A stretch of DNA of 53,796 bases from positions 1 to 53,796 of the forward strand of contig JARLFZ010000016.1 in NCBI GenBank assembly GCA_031296305.1. The letters run 5' to 3'. Below, piece by piece: positions 18,406 to 27,771 of the stretch (position 1 is its first letter; each line of letters begins with the position of its first letter). This DNA is from Occallatibacter sp. GTDB taxonomy: Bacteria; Acidobacteriota; Terriglobia; Terriglobales; Acidobacteriaceae. The notes below the pieces were generated by a model that saw only the letters and a program-made list of their open reading frames with translations, made no database searches and was not told the origin of the DNA. The translations under genes and the position numbers were made by a program.

Positions 18406-18753
18406 ATGAAGATCGGCACTACGATTCGCGCTTACCGGTTGCAGAAGGGACTTTCACAGGGAGACATCGAGAAGAAAACCGGCCTGCTGCGCTGTTACCT
18501 GTCGCGCGTGGAAAACGGCCACACCGTGCCCTCGCTGGATACGCTCGCCAAGATCGCTCACGCCCTCGACCTTCCCATCGCGCAGTTCTTCGCCAGCGAC
18601 ACACTGGCCCTGCAGATGAATACGCAGAACCTGTCTGACGACGAGTTGCGCTTCCTCACCCAGATTCGGCGCTACTCCTCGAATTTGAATGAGAGCGACC
18701 GCAAACTGCTGATGGCCATGGTGAAGAAGTTCGCCGCCACGGCGGTGAGGTAG
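18406..18753 (+). CDS. XRE-family transcription regulator
   Basis: A 115-residue DNA-binding protein with an N-terminal Cro/C1-type helix-turn-helix (LSQGDIEKKTGLLRCYLSRV, then ENGHTVPSLDTLAKIAHAL). A C-terminal helical segment (about 75-115) may dimerise. The ATG at 18406 with GGGACGGGG just before it is chosen over the in-frame TTG at 18376. It is divergent from the TonB receptor/VWFA operon and convergent with the rhomboid gene. Control of the divergent operon is an inference from layout. Confidence 0.9.
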   Translation: MKIGTTIRAYRLQKGLSQGDIEKKTGLLRCYLSRVENGHTVPSLDTLAKIAHALDLPIAQFFASDTLALQMNTQNLSDDELRFLTQIRRYSSNLNESDRKLLMAMVKKFAATAVR

Positions 18754-18815
18754 AAATCAGGGGTCTGGCGCCAGGGTCTCTGAGCGCGTGAATTCGTATT
18801 GATCCTCGGGCGAGT

Positions 18816-18860
18816 GCGGGTCTGGAGACCCGCACGACCGCCGGTCAGGAGACCGGCGGT
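18816..18860. terminator. Two hairpins between convergent genes, possible bidirectional terminator
   Basis: GCGGGTCT/AGACCCGC at 18816-18833 and ACCGCCGGTC/GACCGGCGGT with an AGGA loop at 18837-18860. Both are strong and lie between the convergent XRE and rhomboid stops. The second is a variant of the palindrome found at 4778, 9314 and 12408. There is no following T-run, so termination is a suggestion from position only. Confidence 0.5.
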
Positions 18861-18868
18861 ACTTCCGC

Positions 18869-19717
18869 TCAGGGCGTCAGGCCCTGCGGCGGCGCAATAT
18901 GCGCCACGTAGAAACCAAAGAGCACAAGCAGGACGACAGTCGCCGTGACGGCGAGGCGCATGCGCGCCTGAAACACACTGCGCGGCGAGCCGATGCGCGG
19001 AACCATAGGCACGGCAAAGAGCAATCCGCACAGGAAGCCGCCGATGTGGGCCGAATTATCGATTTCCACGCCGGTGAATCCGCTGCCAAAGTTGACGGAA
19101 AGACCGATGACAAGGTTGATCGCCGCGAAATAAATTACCGACTTGCGTAAACGCTTGAGCTCGTGCTGGGGAATGGGCAGGCGGCTGGATTTGAGCAGAA
19201 TGATCAGCGCGCCGGCAATGCCGAAGACGGCCCCGGACGCCCCTGCTCCGGCAGCGAAAAATGGCGCGCCTGAGGCGTCGTGAAGGGGCCGTACCCAGTT
19301 GTAGCAGGTGGAAAGCAGATTGCCGGCTGCGCCCGTGAGAATGTAAGCCGCAAACAAACCGAATGAGCCCATCAGCGGCTCGGCCAGCAAGCCCAGGTTC
19401 CACAGGCACCACATGTTGGTGGCCAGGTGAAGAATGCCCACATGCACGAACATGGCCGTGACGATGCGCCACCACTGCCCATCGATGAGTACGTTGCCGG
19501 CATTGTCGGCGCCGAAGTACATCAACTGGCCGACGGAGGGGCTCCACATGCTAACGCCACGCAACACCATGACGAGAAACACCGCACAATTGATGCCGAC
19601 GAGCAGATAGGTCGCCGGGGCAGAGGCCCAGCGACGCCGCGGGCGAGGCGGCGGCGGCGTGTAATTGCTCTGCGGAGGAAGAATCTCCGGCGGGGGGCTG
19701 GTGGGGGAACTTCCCAT
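18869..19717 (-). CDS. Rhomboid-family intramembrane serine protease
   Basis: A polytopic inner-membrane protease of 282 residues from the ATG at 19715-19717. A Pro-rich cytoplasmic N-terminus (about 1-30) precedes six or more membrane segments. The family features are present: WWRIVTAMFVHVGILHLATN, the catalytic Ser161 in GAGASGAVFG and the catalytic His224 in NSAHIGGFLCG. The reading frame stays open for another 210 bases upstream, but that part is not family-like and probably is the leader. Substrate unknown. Confidence 0.9.
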   Translation of the reverse strand: MGSSPTSPPPEILPPQSNYTPPPPRPRRRWASAPATYLLVGINCAVFLVMVLRGVSMWSPSVGQLMYFGADNAGNVLIDGQWWRIVTAMFVHVGILHLATNMWCLWNLGLLAEPLMGSFGLFAAYILTGAAGNLLSTCYNWVRPLHDASGAPFFAAGAGASGAVFGIAGALIILLKSSRLPIPQHELKRLRKSVIYFAAINLVIGLSVNFGSGFTGVEIDNSAHIGGFLCGLLFAVPMVPRIGSPRSVFQARMRLAVTATVVLLVLFGFYVAHIAPPQGLTP

Positions 19718-20095
19718 ATCAACAACTTTAAAGCATCGGCGGGTGAGAAACGCATGAGGATCGGAGTCTTTCGCCCGATAAAGCGGGCTGGCGGTGTTCA
19801 ACAATTCCACCAACCCCAGTCTGACGACTGTGGCCACCGTATGTCGCCCGCTCCGCGGGCTTTCCTTTGCCGTAACGCCGCGGCCTTTCCAGACGATTGC
19901 TTCTGAGCGTTGCCGGCTCATCCGCACGTGACTTGAACGTGACGATCCGATTCACAACCCGGCGCGGAGCGTCGATGTAGTCTGGAGTTTGGTTTACGAT
20001 CGGTTCGCCGATTCCCAGGTCTCAAAATCGAGACCTGGGGCCCCATGGGTCGTGGGGCGAAGCGAAATGGATCTTCTAAAGACAGGAGAGGGATT
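19718..20095. other. Divergent gap with a perfect 10-bp hairpin
   Basis: Leader and promoter region of the rhomboid gene (left) and purH (right). CCCAGGTCTC at 20014-20023 pairs perfectly with GAGACCTGGG at 20030-20039 around an AAAATC loop, about 55 bases before the purH start codon, so it would be in the purH mRNA leader if transcription starts upstream. It resembles in form the hairpin at 7531-7560. No other gene is supported. Confidence 0.55.
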
Positions 20096-21697
20096 GTGAG
20101 TACGGAGGCAAAGGCAAGCGGAAGCGGCGCGAAGACGATTCACCGCGCGTTGCTTAGTGTGACGGACAAGACGGGACTGGTGGAGTTTGCGCAGGCGCTG
20201 GCGAGCTTTGGCGTGGAGCTGATTTCAACAGGCGGGACTGCTCGGGCACTGCGCGAGGCGGGGCTCACGGTCAAGGATATTAGTGAGCTAACCGGCTTTC
20301 CCGAGATGCTCGACGGACGCGTGAAGACGCTGCACCCGCGCGTGCATGGCGGACTGCTCTATATCCGCGGCAACGCCGAGCACGAAGCTGCGGTGCGGGC
20401 GCAAGGCATCGAACCCATTGACATGGTGGTGGTGAATCTCTACGCCTTTGAGAAGACCGCTGCACAGCCGGGCGTGGCGTTTGGGCACCTGATCGAGAAC
20501 ATCGACATTGGCGGACCGTCCATGGTGCGCTCGGCGGCCAAGAATTTTGAAGACGTGGCGATTGTGACGCGCGTTTCGGATTATCCCGATTTAATCCAAG
20601 AGATGAAAAGCGCCCGCGGCGCAGCGCTCACGCGCGCCACGCGCTGGCGGCTGGCGAAGCAAGCCTTCGCTCTGACCTCCGCCTACGACGCGGCGATTGC
20701 GAGCACACTTGAACAGGTTGCGGACGCACCGGCGCCCGAGGCTCCCGCGGCGTTCGACGCAGCGTCGCTGCCAGCCACGCTTCGCATCAACATGCCGCAG
20801 GCGCAGGCGCTTCGTTACGGCGAGAATCCTCATCAGCGTGCAGCGCTTTACGCCGATGGCTCCGGCCTTGGCATTGCCGGCGCGCGGCAACTGCAAGGGA
20901 AGGATCTCAGCTTCAACAATCTCGTGGACCTGGATGCCTGCTGGGAGCTGGTGCAGGAGTTCGAGGAACCCGCCTGCATCATTGTGAAGCACACCAATCC
21001 CTGCGGGGCGGCCACGGGCGCAACGATTCTCGAGGCGTATCAGAAGGCGCTGGCCGCCGATCCGGTGTCGGCCTTCGGCGGAGTCGTCGGCATCAACCGC
21101 GAGGTGGATGCTGCGGCGGCGGAAGAGATTGCCAAACTGTTCGTCGAAGCCATTGCCGCGCCGGCGTTTTCCAGCGGCGCGCGCGAGCGTTTTGCCGCGA
21201 AGAAGAATCTGCGCCTGGTGGAAGTGAAGGCAGCGCCGGCTAAGCCCGTGGTCAAGCAGGTGTCTGGAGGGTTGCTGCTGCAGGACGCCGACAGTGGCCA
21301 GGTGACGGAGTCGGAGCTGAAGGTGGTGACATGGCGGCCGCCCACGGCCGAGGAGTTGCGCAGCCTGCTCTTTGCGTGGCACGTCTGCAAGCACGTGAAA
21401 TCGAATGCCATTGTGTACGCGCGCGACGGGCAGGCGCTGGGCGTAGGCGCGGGGCAGATGAGCCGGGTGGATGCAGCCAAATTCGGCGCCATGAAGGCCG
21501 TACTGCCGCTTAAGGGCTGCGTGGCGGCGTCGGATGCGTTTTTTCCCTTCCCTGACGGACTGGAAGCCGTGGCCGAGGCTGGCGCGACGGCGGTAATTCA
21601 GCCGGGCGGGTCGGTGCGCGATGAGGAAGTGATTGCGGCGGCCGATAAGCTGGGGCTGGCCATGGTCTTTACGGGGATTCGGCACTTCAGGCATTGA
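20096..21697 (+). CDS. purH: Bifunctional AICAR formyltransferase / IMP cyclohydrolase
   Basis: Catalyses the last two steps of IMP synthesis. The N-terminal cyclohydrolase domain has [34 protein letters not shown] and [17 protein letters not shown]. The transformylase domain has [41 protein letters not shown] and [11 protein letters not shown], and it ends in [11 protein letters not shown]. An ATG at 20045 is in frame, but AGGAGAGG at 20084-20091 stands just before the GTG at 20096, so the GTG is taken as the start (533 residues). It is a single gene, followed by a nine-base tandem repeat. Confidence 0.96.
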   Translation: MSTEAKASGSGAKTIHRALLSVTDKTGLVEFAQALASFGVELISTGGTARALREAGLTVKDISELTGFPEMLDGRVKTLHPRVHGGLLYIRGNAEHEAAVRAQGIEPIDMVVVNLYAFEKTAAQPGVAFGHLIENIDIGGPSMVRSAAKNFEDVAIVTRVSDYPDLIQEMKSARGAALTRATRWRLAKQAFALTSAYDAAIASTLEQVADAPAPEAPAAFDAASLPATLRINMPQAQALRYGENPHQRAALYADGSGLGIAGARQLQGKDLSFNNLVDLDACWELVQEFEEPACIIVKHTNPCGAATGATILEAYQKALAADPVSAFGGVVGINREVDAAAAEEIAKLFVEAIAAPAFSSGARERFAAKKNLRLVEVKAAPAKPVVKQVSGGLLLQDADSGQVTESELKVVTWRPPTAEELRSLLFAWHVCKHVKSNAIVYARDGQALGVGAGQMSRVDAAKFGAMKAVLPLKGCVAASDAFFPFPDGLEAVAEAGATAVIQPGGSVRDEEVIAAADKLGLAMVFTGIRHFRH

Positions 21698-21707
21698 GCG
21701 GAAGAAA

Positions 21708-21743
21708 GCGGAGTTGGCGGAGCTGGCGGAGTTACCGGAGTTG
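21708..21743. repeat. Four tandem 9-bp units (GCGGAGTTG)
   Basis: Four units in a row: GCGGAGTTG, GCGGAGCTG, GCGGAGTTA and CCGGAGTTG, starting 10 bases after the purH stop. Because the unit is a multiple of three it leaves a frame open and lengthens the next ORF artificially. Related arrays: 12060-12095 and 31036-31062. The remaining gap to 21945 has no gene. Confidence 0.75.
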
Positions 21744-21945
21744 GCAGGGCCGAAAGTTTCGGCATGGCCGTAATGACATGAATAGCGGCAATTTGGGGGA
21801 AATCGCGGATTCCGCCGCGCATACGAGACTATTCGCGCGTAAAATCGTCTTTAACGGTAGGCAGAGTTGCCCGGATTGCTGCCTGCGCCGCGCTTCCGGC
21901 TTTCGCGAGCGTTCGACACGCTTTGCCGGCTTGGGAATTCCCTAC

Positions 21946-24186
21946 ATGATGACAAAGATGACTGTATTTCCAATCCTTGGGCGCACAATTGCCCCCGTCC
22001 TTTTGCTTGTGTTGCCTGCGGCAGCCGTTTGCGCGCAAAACGCACCGACGAACAGCACTCCTGCGAAGTCACAACAGGCGCGGCCCACCGACCCTCCCAC
22101 CTCAGCCCCGCCGGCACAAACTGCTCCCGCGAAGACACCAGCGGCCGACGCGGGCACCGCGCCGTCGAGCCATGCCCCTACTGAGCCTAACCGCGCGCAG
22201 GCGTACTACCACCTGGCGCTGGCCGGTGTGTATGAGGATGACGCCATCTCCGACAACCGCACGGACGAGGTGAACAAGGCCATCGAGGAGTACAAGCTGG
22301 CGCTCAACGCCGATCCCAATTCGGCGGTGCTGGCCGACGATCTTGCCGACCTGTATTTCCGCGTGGGCCGCGTGCACGAAGCGGAAGTGACGGCGCGGAC
22401 GCTGCTGAAGAGCTCGCCCGACGACATTGACGCGCACAAATTGCTGGGGCGGATTTACCTTCGCGAACTGGGTGAGGGCCAACAGGCGAGCGCGGGAGGG
22501 ACGGCGCCCGGCAGCTCTCAGAATCAGGTGCTGGACGAGGCGATTGCCGAGTTCCAGAAGATCGTGACCTTGCAGCCGAAGAGTGTAGAAGATCACATGG
22601 TGCTGGGGCAGCTTTACACCGTGAAGCACCAGCCGGAGAAAGCGGAAGCGGAGTTCAAGACCGCACAGGGGATTGAGCCCGAATCAGAAGATGTGGTGCT
22701 GAACCTGGCCCGGCTCTACGCCGAGAGCGGCGACCTGCCCCATGCGGCGAAGGCGATTGAAGCGGTTCCCGTGGACGGCCGCTCGCCAAAGATGGAATTC
22801 ACGCTGGGCGCGCTGTACGACCAGATGAAGCAGCCCAAGGACGCGATCGCGGCCTATAAGCGCGCGGAGGATATGGAGCCCGGCGATTTGCAAACTGTGG
22901 ATGCGCTGGCGCAGGCGCTGCTGAACAACGATCAACTCGACGACGCGCTGAAGCAGTACAAGGATCTGGCCGAAGCCAATCCCGACGACGCCGAGCCGCT
23001 GATTCATATCGCCGAGATCGAGCGCAGGGTGGGCAAGTATGAAGATGCGCTGAACGTCGTCCGCAAGGCGCGCAAGATGGATCCCAACTCGCTGGAAGCG
23101 GGATTCAACGAAGGTCTGCTGCTGGACATTCTGGACCGGCTGGACGAAGCCATCAAGGTTTACCAGGAGATGGTGGAATCCCCGCAGATTTCGCACGCCA
23201 ACGGCGCGTATACCGAAGAGGAGAAGAATAATCGCAGCATCTTCCTTGAACGGCTGGGAACGGTTTGCCTGGAAGAGAACAAACTGGACCTGGCAATTGG
23301 GGCTTACCAGAAGATGATCGACCTGGGCGGCAGCATTGCGGTGCGCGGCTACCAGGGCGAAATCGACGCGTATCGCGGCGCGCATGAGTACGATAAGTCG
23401 CTCGACGTGGCCAAAAAAGCCGTGGCCGCCAATCCCAAGGATCGCGACCTGAAAATGATGCTGGCAGGGGAGCTCGCCGATCAGGGCCATCCCGACGAAG
23501 GACTGACGATGGCGAAGAGCCTGCTGGAAGGCGCCACACCCGAGGAGCAGCGCGGCACGTGGCTCGCGATCGGGCAGATCAATGTGCGCCTGCGCCGCTG
23601 GAAGGATGCCGAAGACGCGCTCGACAAGAGCGAGCCGCTGGCAACCAAGAAGGAAGACCGCACGTATTTGTTCTTCATGCGCGGCGAGCTGGCGGAACGG
23701 CAAAAGCACTACGATCAGGCCGAGCAGTATTTCAACCAGGCGCTCTCGCTCGATCCTGAGAACGCCAACACGCTCAACTATCTCGGGTATATGTGGGCCG
23801 ACAAGGGCGAAAAGCTGCCTGAAGCGCTCAAGATGATTCGCAAGGCCGTGGACATTGAGCCGATGAATGGCGCGTATCGCGATTCGCTGGGCTGGGTCTA
23901 CTTCAAAATGGGCGAGTACGAACTGGCCGAGGATAATCTTCGCCAGGCGGTGAACCGCGACCAGACCGATCCCACGGTGCACATGCACCTGGGCGATCTG
24001 TACGAAAAAACCGGGCGGATCCGGCTGGCGGCAGCGCAGTGGCAGCTATCGATGGACGAATTTGCCAAGACGTCGCCTGCCGACATTGAGCCAAGCGACG
24101 TGGCCAAGGTGCAGAAGAAGCTGGAGAGCGCGCGCGAGAAGCTCGCTAAAGAGGAAGGCGCTCTAAACCAGAGCAAGCCGGAGTAG
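21946..24186 (+). CDS. Long exported TPR-repeat protein
   Basis: About 746 residues from the ATG at 21946. The open frame runs back to 21694 but that part is repeat-derived. A signal peptide (about residues 4-30, ending near VCAQ) and a Pro/Ala/Thr linker (to about 80) are followed by some fifteen tetratricopeptide repeats covering the rest. Typical repeats are LNADPNSAVLADDLADLYFR and LDPENANTLNYLGYMWADKG. The last repeats (YRDSLGWVYFKMGEYELAE) match a widespread family of bacterial TPR proteins. The role is a protein-binding scaffold in the periplasm or at the envelope; partners unknown. Three Met codons (21946, 21949, 21958) make the exact start uncertain. Confidence 0.88.
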   Translation: MMTKMTVFPILGRTIAPVLLLVLPAAAVCAQNAPTNSTPAKSQQARPTDPPTSAPPAQTAPAKTPAADAGTAPSSHAPTEPNRAQAYYHLALAGVYEDDAISDNRTDEVNKAIEEYKLALNADPNSAVLADDLADLYFRVGRVHEAEVTARTLLKSSPDDIDAHKLLGRIYLRELGEGQQASAGGTAPGSSQNQVLDEAIAEFQKIVTLQPKSVEDHMVLGQLYTVKHQPEKAEAEFKTAQGIEPESEDVVLNLARLYAESGDLPHAAKAIEAVPVDGRSPKMEFTLGALYDQMKQPKDAIAAYKRAEDMEPGDLQTVDALAQALLNNDQLDDALKQYKDLAEANPDDAEPLIHIAEIERRVGKYEDALNVVRKARKMDPNSLEAGFNEGLLLDILDRLDEAIKVYQEMVESPQISHANGAYTEEEKNNRSIFLERLGTVCLEENKLDLAIGAYQKMIDLGGSIAVRGYQGEIDAYRGAHEYDKSLDVAKKAVAANPKDRDLKMMLAGELADQGHPDEGLTMAKSLLEGATPEEQRGTWLAIGQINVRLRRWKDAEDALDKSEPLATKKEDRTYLFFMRGELAERQKHYDQAEQYFNQALSLDPENANTLNYLGYMWADKGEKLPEALKMIRKAVDIEPMNGAYRDSLGWVYFKMGEYELAEDNLRQAVNRDQTDPTVHMHLGDLYEKTGRIRLAAAQWQLSMDEFAKTSPADIEPSDVAKVQKKLESAREKLAKEEGALNQSKPE

Positions 24187-24255
24187 GCGGGATGCCCGTT
24201 CCCACTGCCCGAATTCTCATTCGATTGAATCTCAGCTTCGGGTAAACTCGTGACA

Positions 24256-24633
24256 ATGGCTGGCGATTTCGAAGTGGCCTTTTCGGAACTGAAGCGTGTC
24301 TTCGCCGGGTATCTGTCCCGCTTAGCGGTCAAGAAGGACACGGCCACTGAATACTCCCTCAACACCCGTGTGCCCTCGCCGTTTCCCCAGCATAAGGGAC
24401 ATCCGATGTGGTTTGCCTCTGTGCGCAAGGGCAAGGCCTACGTCAGCTTCCACCTCATGCCGCTTTATATGAATCCCCCACTGCTTCGCGCCGTTTCCCC
24501 CCGCCTCAAGAAGCGCATGCAGGGCAAGACCTGCTTCAACTTGAAGGCCGCTCCGGAGCCAGAGTTACTCGAAGACCTGCGGCAACTCGTCGAAGCGGCC
24601 ATGAACGATTGGACCGCGAAGAAGTACGTTTAG
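24256..24633 (+). CDS. Hypothetical protein, DUF1801-like
   Basis: 125 residues, cytoplasmic. The ATG at 24256 is preferred over the GTG at 24250. It contains YVSFHLMPLYMNPPLL, SPRLKKRMQGKTCFNLK and a C-terminal helix with Leu and Arg, a pattern I know from small proteins related to the DUF1801/YdhG fold. The assignment to that family is tentative and the function is not known. It stands between the TPR gene and the convergent substrate-binding lipoprotein. Confidence 0.7.
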   Translation: MAGDFEVAFSELKRVFAGYLSRLAVKKDTATEYSLNTRVPSPFPQHKGHPMWFASVRKGKAYVSFHLMPLYMNPPLLRAVSPRLKKRMQGKTCFNLKAAPEPELLEDLRQLVEAAMNDWTAKKYV

Positions 24634-24660
24634 TTTCCGCGTCCGTACACCGGATCGCGC

Positions 24661-25653
24661 CTACTGCGCGTGCGCCGTGGCGTCGGCCAGGAACACATCC
24701 ACGTTGCTCTTATCCACGAGCGCCGTACCGGTATCGATGAAAGCCGGATAAGGCGCAAATGCATCGATGCTATAGTCCTTGCCGAACTGCGCGGGCGGAT
24801 AGTGATAGATCTCGTCGAGCGCTTTGAGCCCGATGAAGCCCATCGTGAAGGGCTTTTGCACGACCGTGGAGTCGATCGTTCCGTCCTTGATTCCGTTCAG
24901 CGTATCGGGATTGACATCCCACGCCACAACGATGCGGCTGCTGTCGCCGGTGCGCTTCACTGCATCGGCCACCAGCTTGCCCGAGACGGAATCGAGGCAG
25001 ATAAAGGCATCGACTTTCTTGGCGCCGGTCAGAGCCAGCAACTGCTGGGTGCGGTCAAAAGCCACGCTGGAGTTGCCCTTGATGTCGACCACGTCGACGA
25101 TGTTGATGCCGGGCCGCGTGGCGAAGACGTCCTTGAAGCCCTTCAGGCGCTCTTCAGTGTTGGGCTGGCCGGCGATGGTGTAGAAAACCACATTGCCTTT
25201 TCCGCCCAGCTTCTCGACGATCCGGCGACCGCCCAGGCGGCCGGCCTCAAGATTATTGGTGCCGATGAAGTAGAGCCTTCGGCTGCCGGCGGCGTCTGAA
25301 TCGACGGTGATGACGGGAATGCCGGCATCGATCGCGGCATTGATTTCCGGCGTCAGCACGGAAGCGTCGGAAACCGAGATGAGAATGCCGGCCGGCTTGG
25401 CCGCAACCGCATTCTTCAGTTCCGTGAGCTCAGCCTGCGGGTCGTAACTGTCAGGCCCGGCTACCTTGACTGTCACCTGGTATTGCCCCGCCGCTTTCTT
25501 GAATCCCGCGACGGCAGTTTGCCAGTAACTGGAAGACATGTTCGAGCCGACCAGGTAGAACACCTCTTTGACCGAGTGTCTTGCTCCACACCCCGGGATC
25601 AATACGGCTGCCAGCGCCGCGAGTGCCGGCGCCATTCCCTTCATTGGTTTCAT
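24661..25653 (-). CDS. Sugar-type ABC substrate-binding lipoprotein (orphan)
   Basis: Periplasmic-binding-protein fold of the ribose/galactose type (Peripla_BP_4). The ATG at 25651-25653 is preceded by GGAGG, and the first residues MKPMKGMAPALAALAAVLIPGC form a lipoprotein signal with Cys at about residue 22. Then follow VFYLVGSNMSSSYWQTAVAG, IPVITVDSDAAGS and VAWDVNPDTLNGIKDG. The length of 330 residues is normal. No permease or ATPase gene lies beside it, which is unusual, so the transporter is encoded elsewhere or the protein acts as a sensor. The ligand cannot be read, though ribose or another pentose/hexose is usual. Confidence 0.88.
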   Translation of the reverse strand: MKPMKGMAPALAALAAVLIPGCGARHSVKEVFYLVGSNMSSSYWQTAVAGFKKAAGQYQVTVKVAGPDSYDPQAELTELKNAVAAKPAGILISVSDASVLTPEINAAIDAGIPVITVDSDAAGSRRLYFIGTNNLEAGRLGGRRIVEKLGGKGNVVFYTIAGQPNTEERLKGFKDVFATRPGINIVDVVDIKGNSSVAFDRTQQLLALTGAKKVDAFICLDSVSGKLVADAVKRTGDSSRIVVAWDVNPDTLNGIKDGTIDSTVVQKPFTMGFIGLKALDEIYHYPPAQFGKDYSIDAFAPYPAFIDTGTALVDKSNVDVFLADATAHAQ

Positions 25654-25890
25654 GGTTTCCTCCACTTGAAACGAGACGTTTCGCCGCGGCCGGCGCTGGT
25701 CGTTGCGCACACGCGCCAGCCTATCTGGAAATTCGGCAGGATAGTACTCTCGTGAACGCAGTGTTGTCCATCCTGCGGCTTACAGGCCTTTTGTACCAGC
25801 CGCGGTGTGCGTGGGCCGGTGATACAGGGCACAGAGGCGCATCCGTTGCGCCGTAGTGTCCCCTTTTGCGATATAACCAGACCAGACCCG

Positions 25891-27060
25891 ATGACTGTGT
25901 CCGAAAACGAATCACCGGCCTCGCTGCCACCCGGAGTTGCCGCCAGCGGCCGGGCCGACAGCGAACTGGTGCGCCGCGCTCACCGAGAGCCACCGCACGC
26001 CTATCGCACGCCCTTCGCGCGCGATGCCGCGCGCGTTCTGCACGCGCGCGCCTTTCGCCGCCTGGCCGGGAAGACGCAGGTGTTCACCCGCCTGCCCGCG
26101 GAAGGACTTTCCGATCACTTTCGCAGCCGCCTGACGCACACTCTCGAAGTGGCACAGATTTCGCGCACCGTGGCCACAGCGCTGGGACTGAATGCGGAAC
26201 TTGCCGAGGCGCTGGCACTGGTGCACGACATCGGGCATCCGCCTTTCGGCCACGCCGGCGAGAAGGCTCTGGACCGCGCGCTCCGCGGCCATGGCTTGAG
26301 CTTCGACCACAACCTGCACGCGCTGCGTATCGTCACCTGGTTTGAGGAACGGTATCCGGCGTTTCGCGGGCTCAATCTGACGCTCGCGGTCCGTGAAGGC
26401 ATCGTGAAACACTCACGCGATTACTCCGCTGAAGAACATCCCGAGCTCAAGGAGTATCTCCTCGATGAGCTTCCGCCGCTGGAGGCACAGCTGATCGACC
26501 TGGCCGACGAGATTGCCTATCTGACTGCGGACCTCGACGACGGACTGGATTCGGGGATCATCGCGCTCGAGCAGGTGCGCGAGGCCGTGCCTTTGTTCCG
26601 GGGCTTCCACGATGCCGCGCTGGCGAGTTACCAATCCGCGGCGCCAAAGGTCGTGGTATATGAAGCACTGCGGCGGGTGTTGAATGCGCTGGTCACCGAT
26701 TTGATTGAAGAAGTGCGCGCGCGCGTGACGGCGCTGGGCGCGACGAGGCTCGACGAGATCCGGCATGCACCGGAACGGCTGGCCACGCTCAGCCCCCGGC
26801 TGGAAGCCGCGCGCGTGGTGATGAAGAGCTTTCTCTACGCCAGCCTTTACAACTCTCCGGGCCAGGAGCATGTGCACGCGCAGGCGGAAAAAGTGGTGGT
26901 CGAACTCTTCGCTTTCCTGATGACCGAGCCGGGGTTGATGCCGGAGGACCACCAGGCGCAAATCCCGACGGAGGGTTTGGCGCGCACCGTGGCCGACTAC
27001 ATTGCCGGCATGACCGACAGCTATATTGTGCAGTTGTGGGAACGGTGCGGCGGGGAGTAG
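25891..27060 (+). CDS. dgt: Deoxyguanosinetriphosphate triphosphohydrolase-like protein
   Basis: HD-domain dNTPase of 389 residues. Metal ligands are visible in RSRLTHTLEVAQISR and in LVHDIGHPPFGHAGE, and a further Asp in IDLADEIAYLTADLDDG. The short N-terminal motif YRTPFARDAARVLHARAFRRL is typical of the family. The ATG at 25891 is chosen, since the frame upstream to 25807 is not family-like. It controls dNTP pools; such enzymes can also restrict phages, but nothing here shows that role. Convergent with the VapBC-type pair. Confidence 0.9.
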   Translation: MTVSENESPASLPPGVAASGRADSELVRRAHREPPHAYRTPFARDAARVLHARAFRRLAGKTQVFTRLPAEGLSDHFRSRLTHTLEVAQISRTVATALGLNAELAEALALVHDIGHPPFGHAGEKALDRALRGHGLSFDHNLHALRIVTWFEERYPAFRGLNLTLAVREGIVKHSRDYSAEEHPELKEYLLDELPPLEAQLIDLADEIAYLTADLDDGLDSGIIALEQVREAVPLFRGFHDAALASYQSAAPKVVVYEALRRVLNALVTDLIEEVRARVTALGATRLDEIRHAPERLATLSPRLEAARVVMKSFLYASLYNSPGQEHVHAQAEKVVVELFAFLMTEPGLMPEDHQAQIPTEGLARTVADYIAGMTDSYIVQLWERCGGE

Positions 27061-27078
27061 GTCTTGCGCACTTCGCGA

Positions 27079-27489
27079 CTATTTCGCGGGAAGGTACTCA
27101 ATCCGAATCAGATCTTCCACCGTCTTGAACTCATAGTCGGCCGTCACTAGAATGTGCTCCGGCGAGTCCGTCGCGAGATCGAGAGCGAAGGCGTCCGCGT
27201 AGGAGGGCTTTCTGTCCACCCTGAACTCTGCCGCATGAACTGCGCGCTCCGCGGTAGCGGGAACAATCGTGGCTTCGCTTGGCAGGATCGTGCTCATAAT
27301 GTAGATTTCGTGTGCGGGTCCGAAGCGTTTGCGATAATTGGCAGCAACCTCGCCCCATTGCACAGCTGAGATGCATATCCTCGCCTGTGAGGCCGCGCAG
27401 GCACTGAGAATCGCCTCGACTCGCTCAGCTCCAGCCTCGTTGTCCACGAAACGAATCAACGCCGAGGAGTCGAACACGTAAGTGACCAT
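27079..27489 (-). CDS. vapC: PIN-domain toxin, VapC type
   Basis: 136 residues. PIN-domain ribonuclease with acidic active-site residues visible: Asp7 in YVFDSSALIRF, Glu47 in WGEVAA, Asp99 in SYADAFALDLA and Asp118 in LVTADYEF. Such enzymes cleave tRNA or rRNA. It lies 11 bases downstream of the antitoxin gene in the same operon. Its length is at the upper end of the family. The adjacent cognate antitoxin makes the toxin call firm. Confidence 0.9.
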   Translation of the reverse strand: MVTYVFDSSALIRFVDNEAGAERVEAILSACAASQARICISAVQWGEVAANYRKRFGPAHEIYIMSTILPSEATIVPATAERAVHAAEFRVDRKPSYADAFALDLATDSPEHILVTADYEFKTVEDLIRIEYLPAK

Positions 27490-27500
27490 CAGGCCTATTC

Positions 27501-27770
27501 CTAAAATCCGTCATTGCGCAGCTCGCGTTCGCGCTCGATGCGGCGATCTTCGAGCAAAATGTCAGTCCCCGATGGCCCCCCCGCGGTATAGCCTCGCATC
27601 GCTTTGATCCGGCGAAGCTTTGCCTCGATACTCTGGGGATTGAGGATTAGCTGACCTCCATCGACACGAACCGCGACGCGGGTACCCGGCTCAATGCCCA
27701 GCTCCTCGCGAATGCTAGCGGGAATGACGAGCTGCCCCTTTGTGCTGACGGTAGCGTAAGTCGTATCCAT
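27501..27770 (-). CDS. vapB: AbrB-type antitoxin, VapB family
   Basis: 89 residues. An N-terminal swapped-hairpin AbrB/MazE DNA-binding domain (TYATVSTKGQLVIPASIREE, GIEPGTRVAVRVDGGQLIL) is followed by a charged C-terminal tail expected to embrace the PIN toxin. First gene of the pair. The upstream sequence has an ordered array of AGTAAG motifs that may be its own operator. Confidence 0.88.
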   Translation of the reverse strand: MDTTYATVSTKGQLVIPASIREELGIEPGTRVAVRVDGGQLILNPQSIEAKLRRIKAMRGYTAGGPSGTDILLEDRRIERERELRNDGF

Positions 27771-27771
27771 G

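Noticed and set aside
19718..19927. N-terminal extension of the rhomboid protease
   Set aside because: Basic, low-information sequence before a normal Pro-rich rhomboid N-terminus; probably leader DNA left open by chance.
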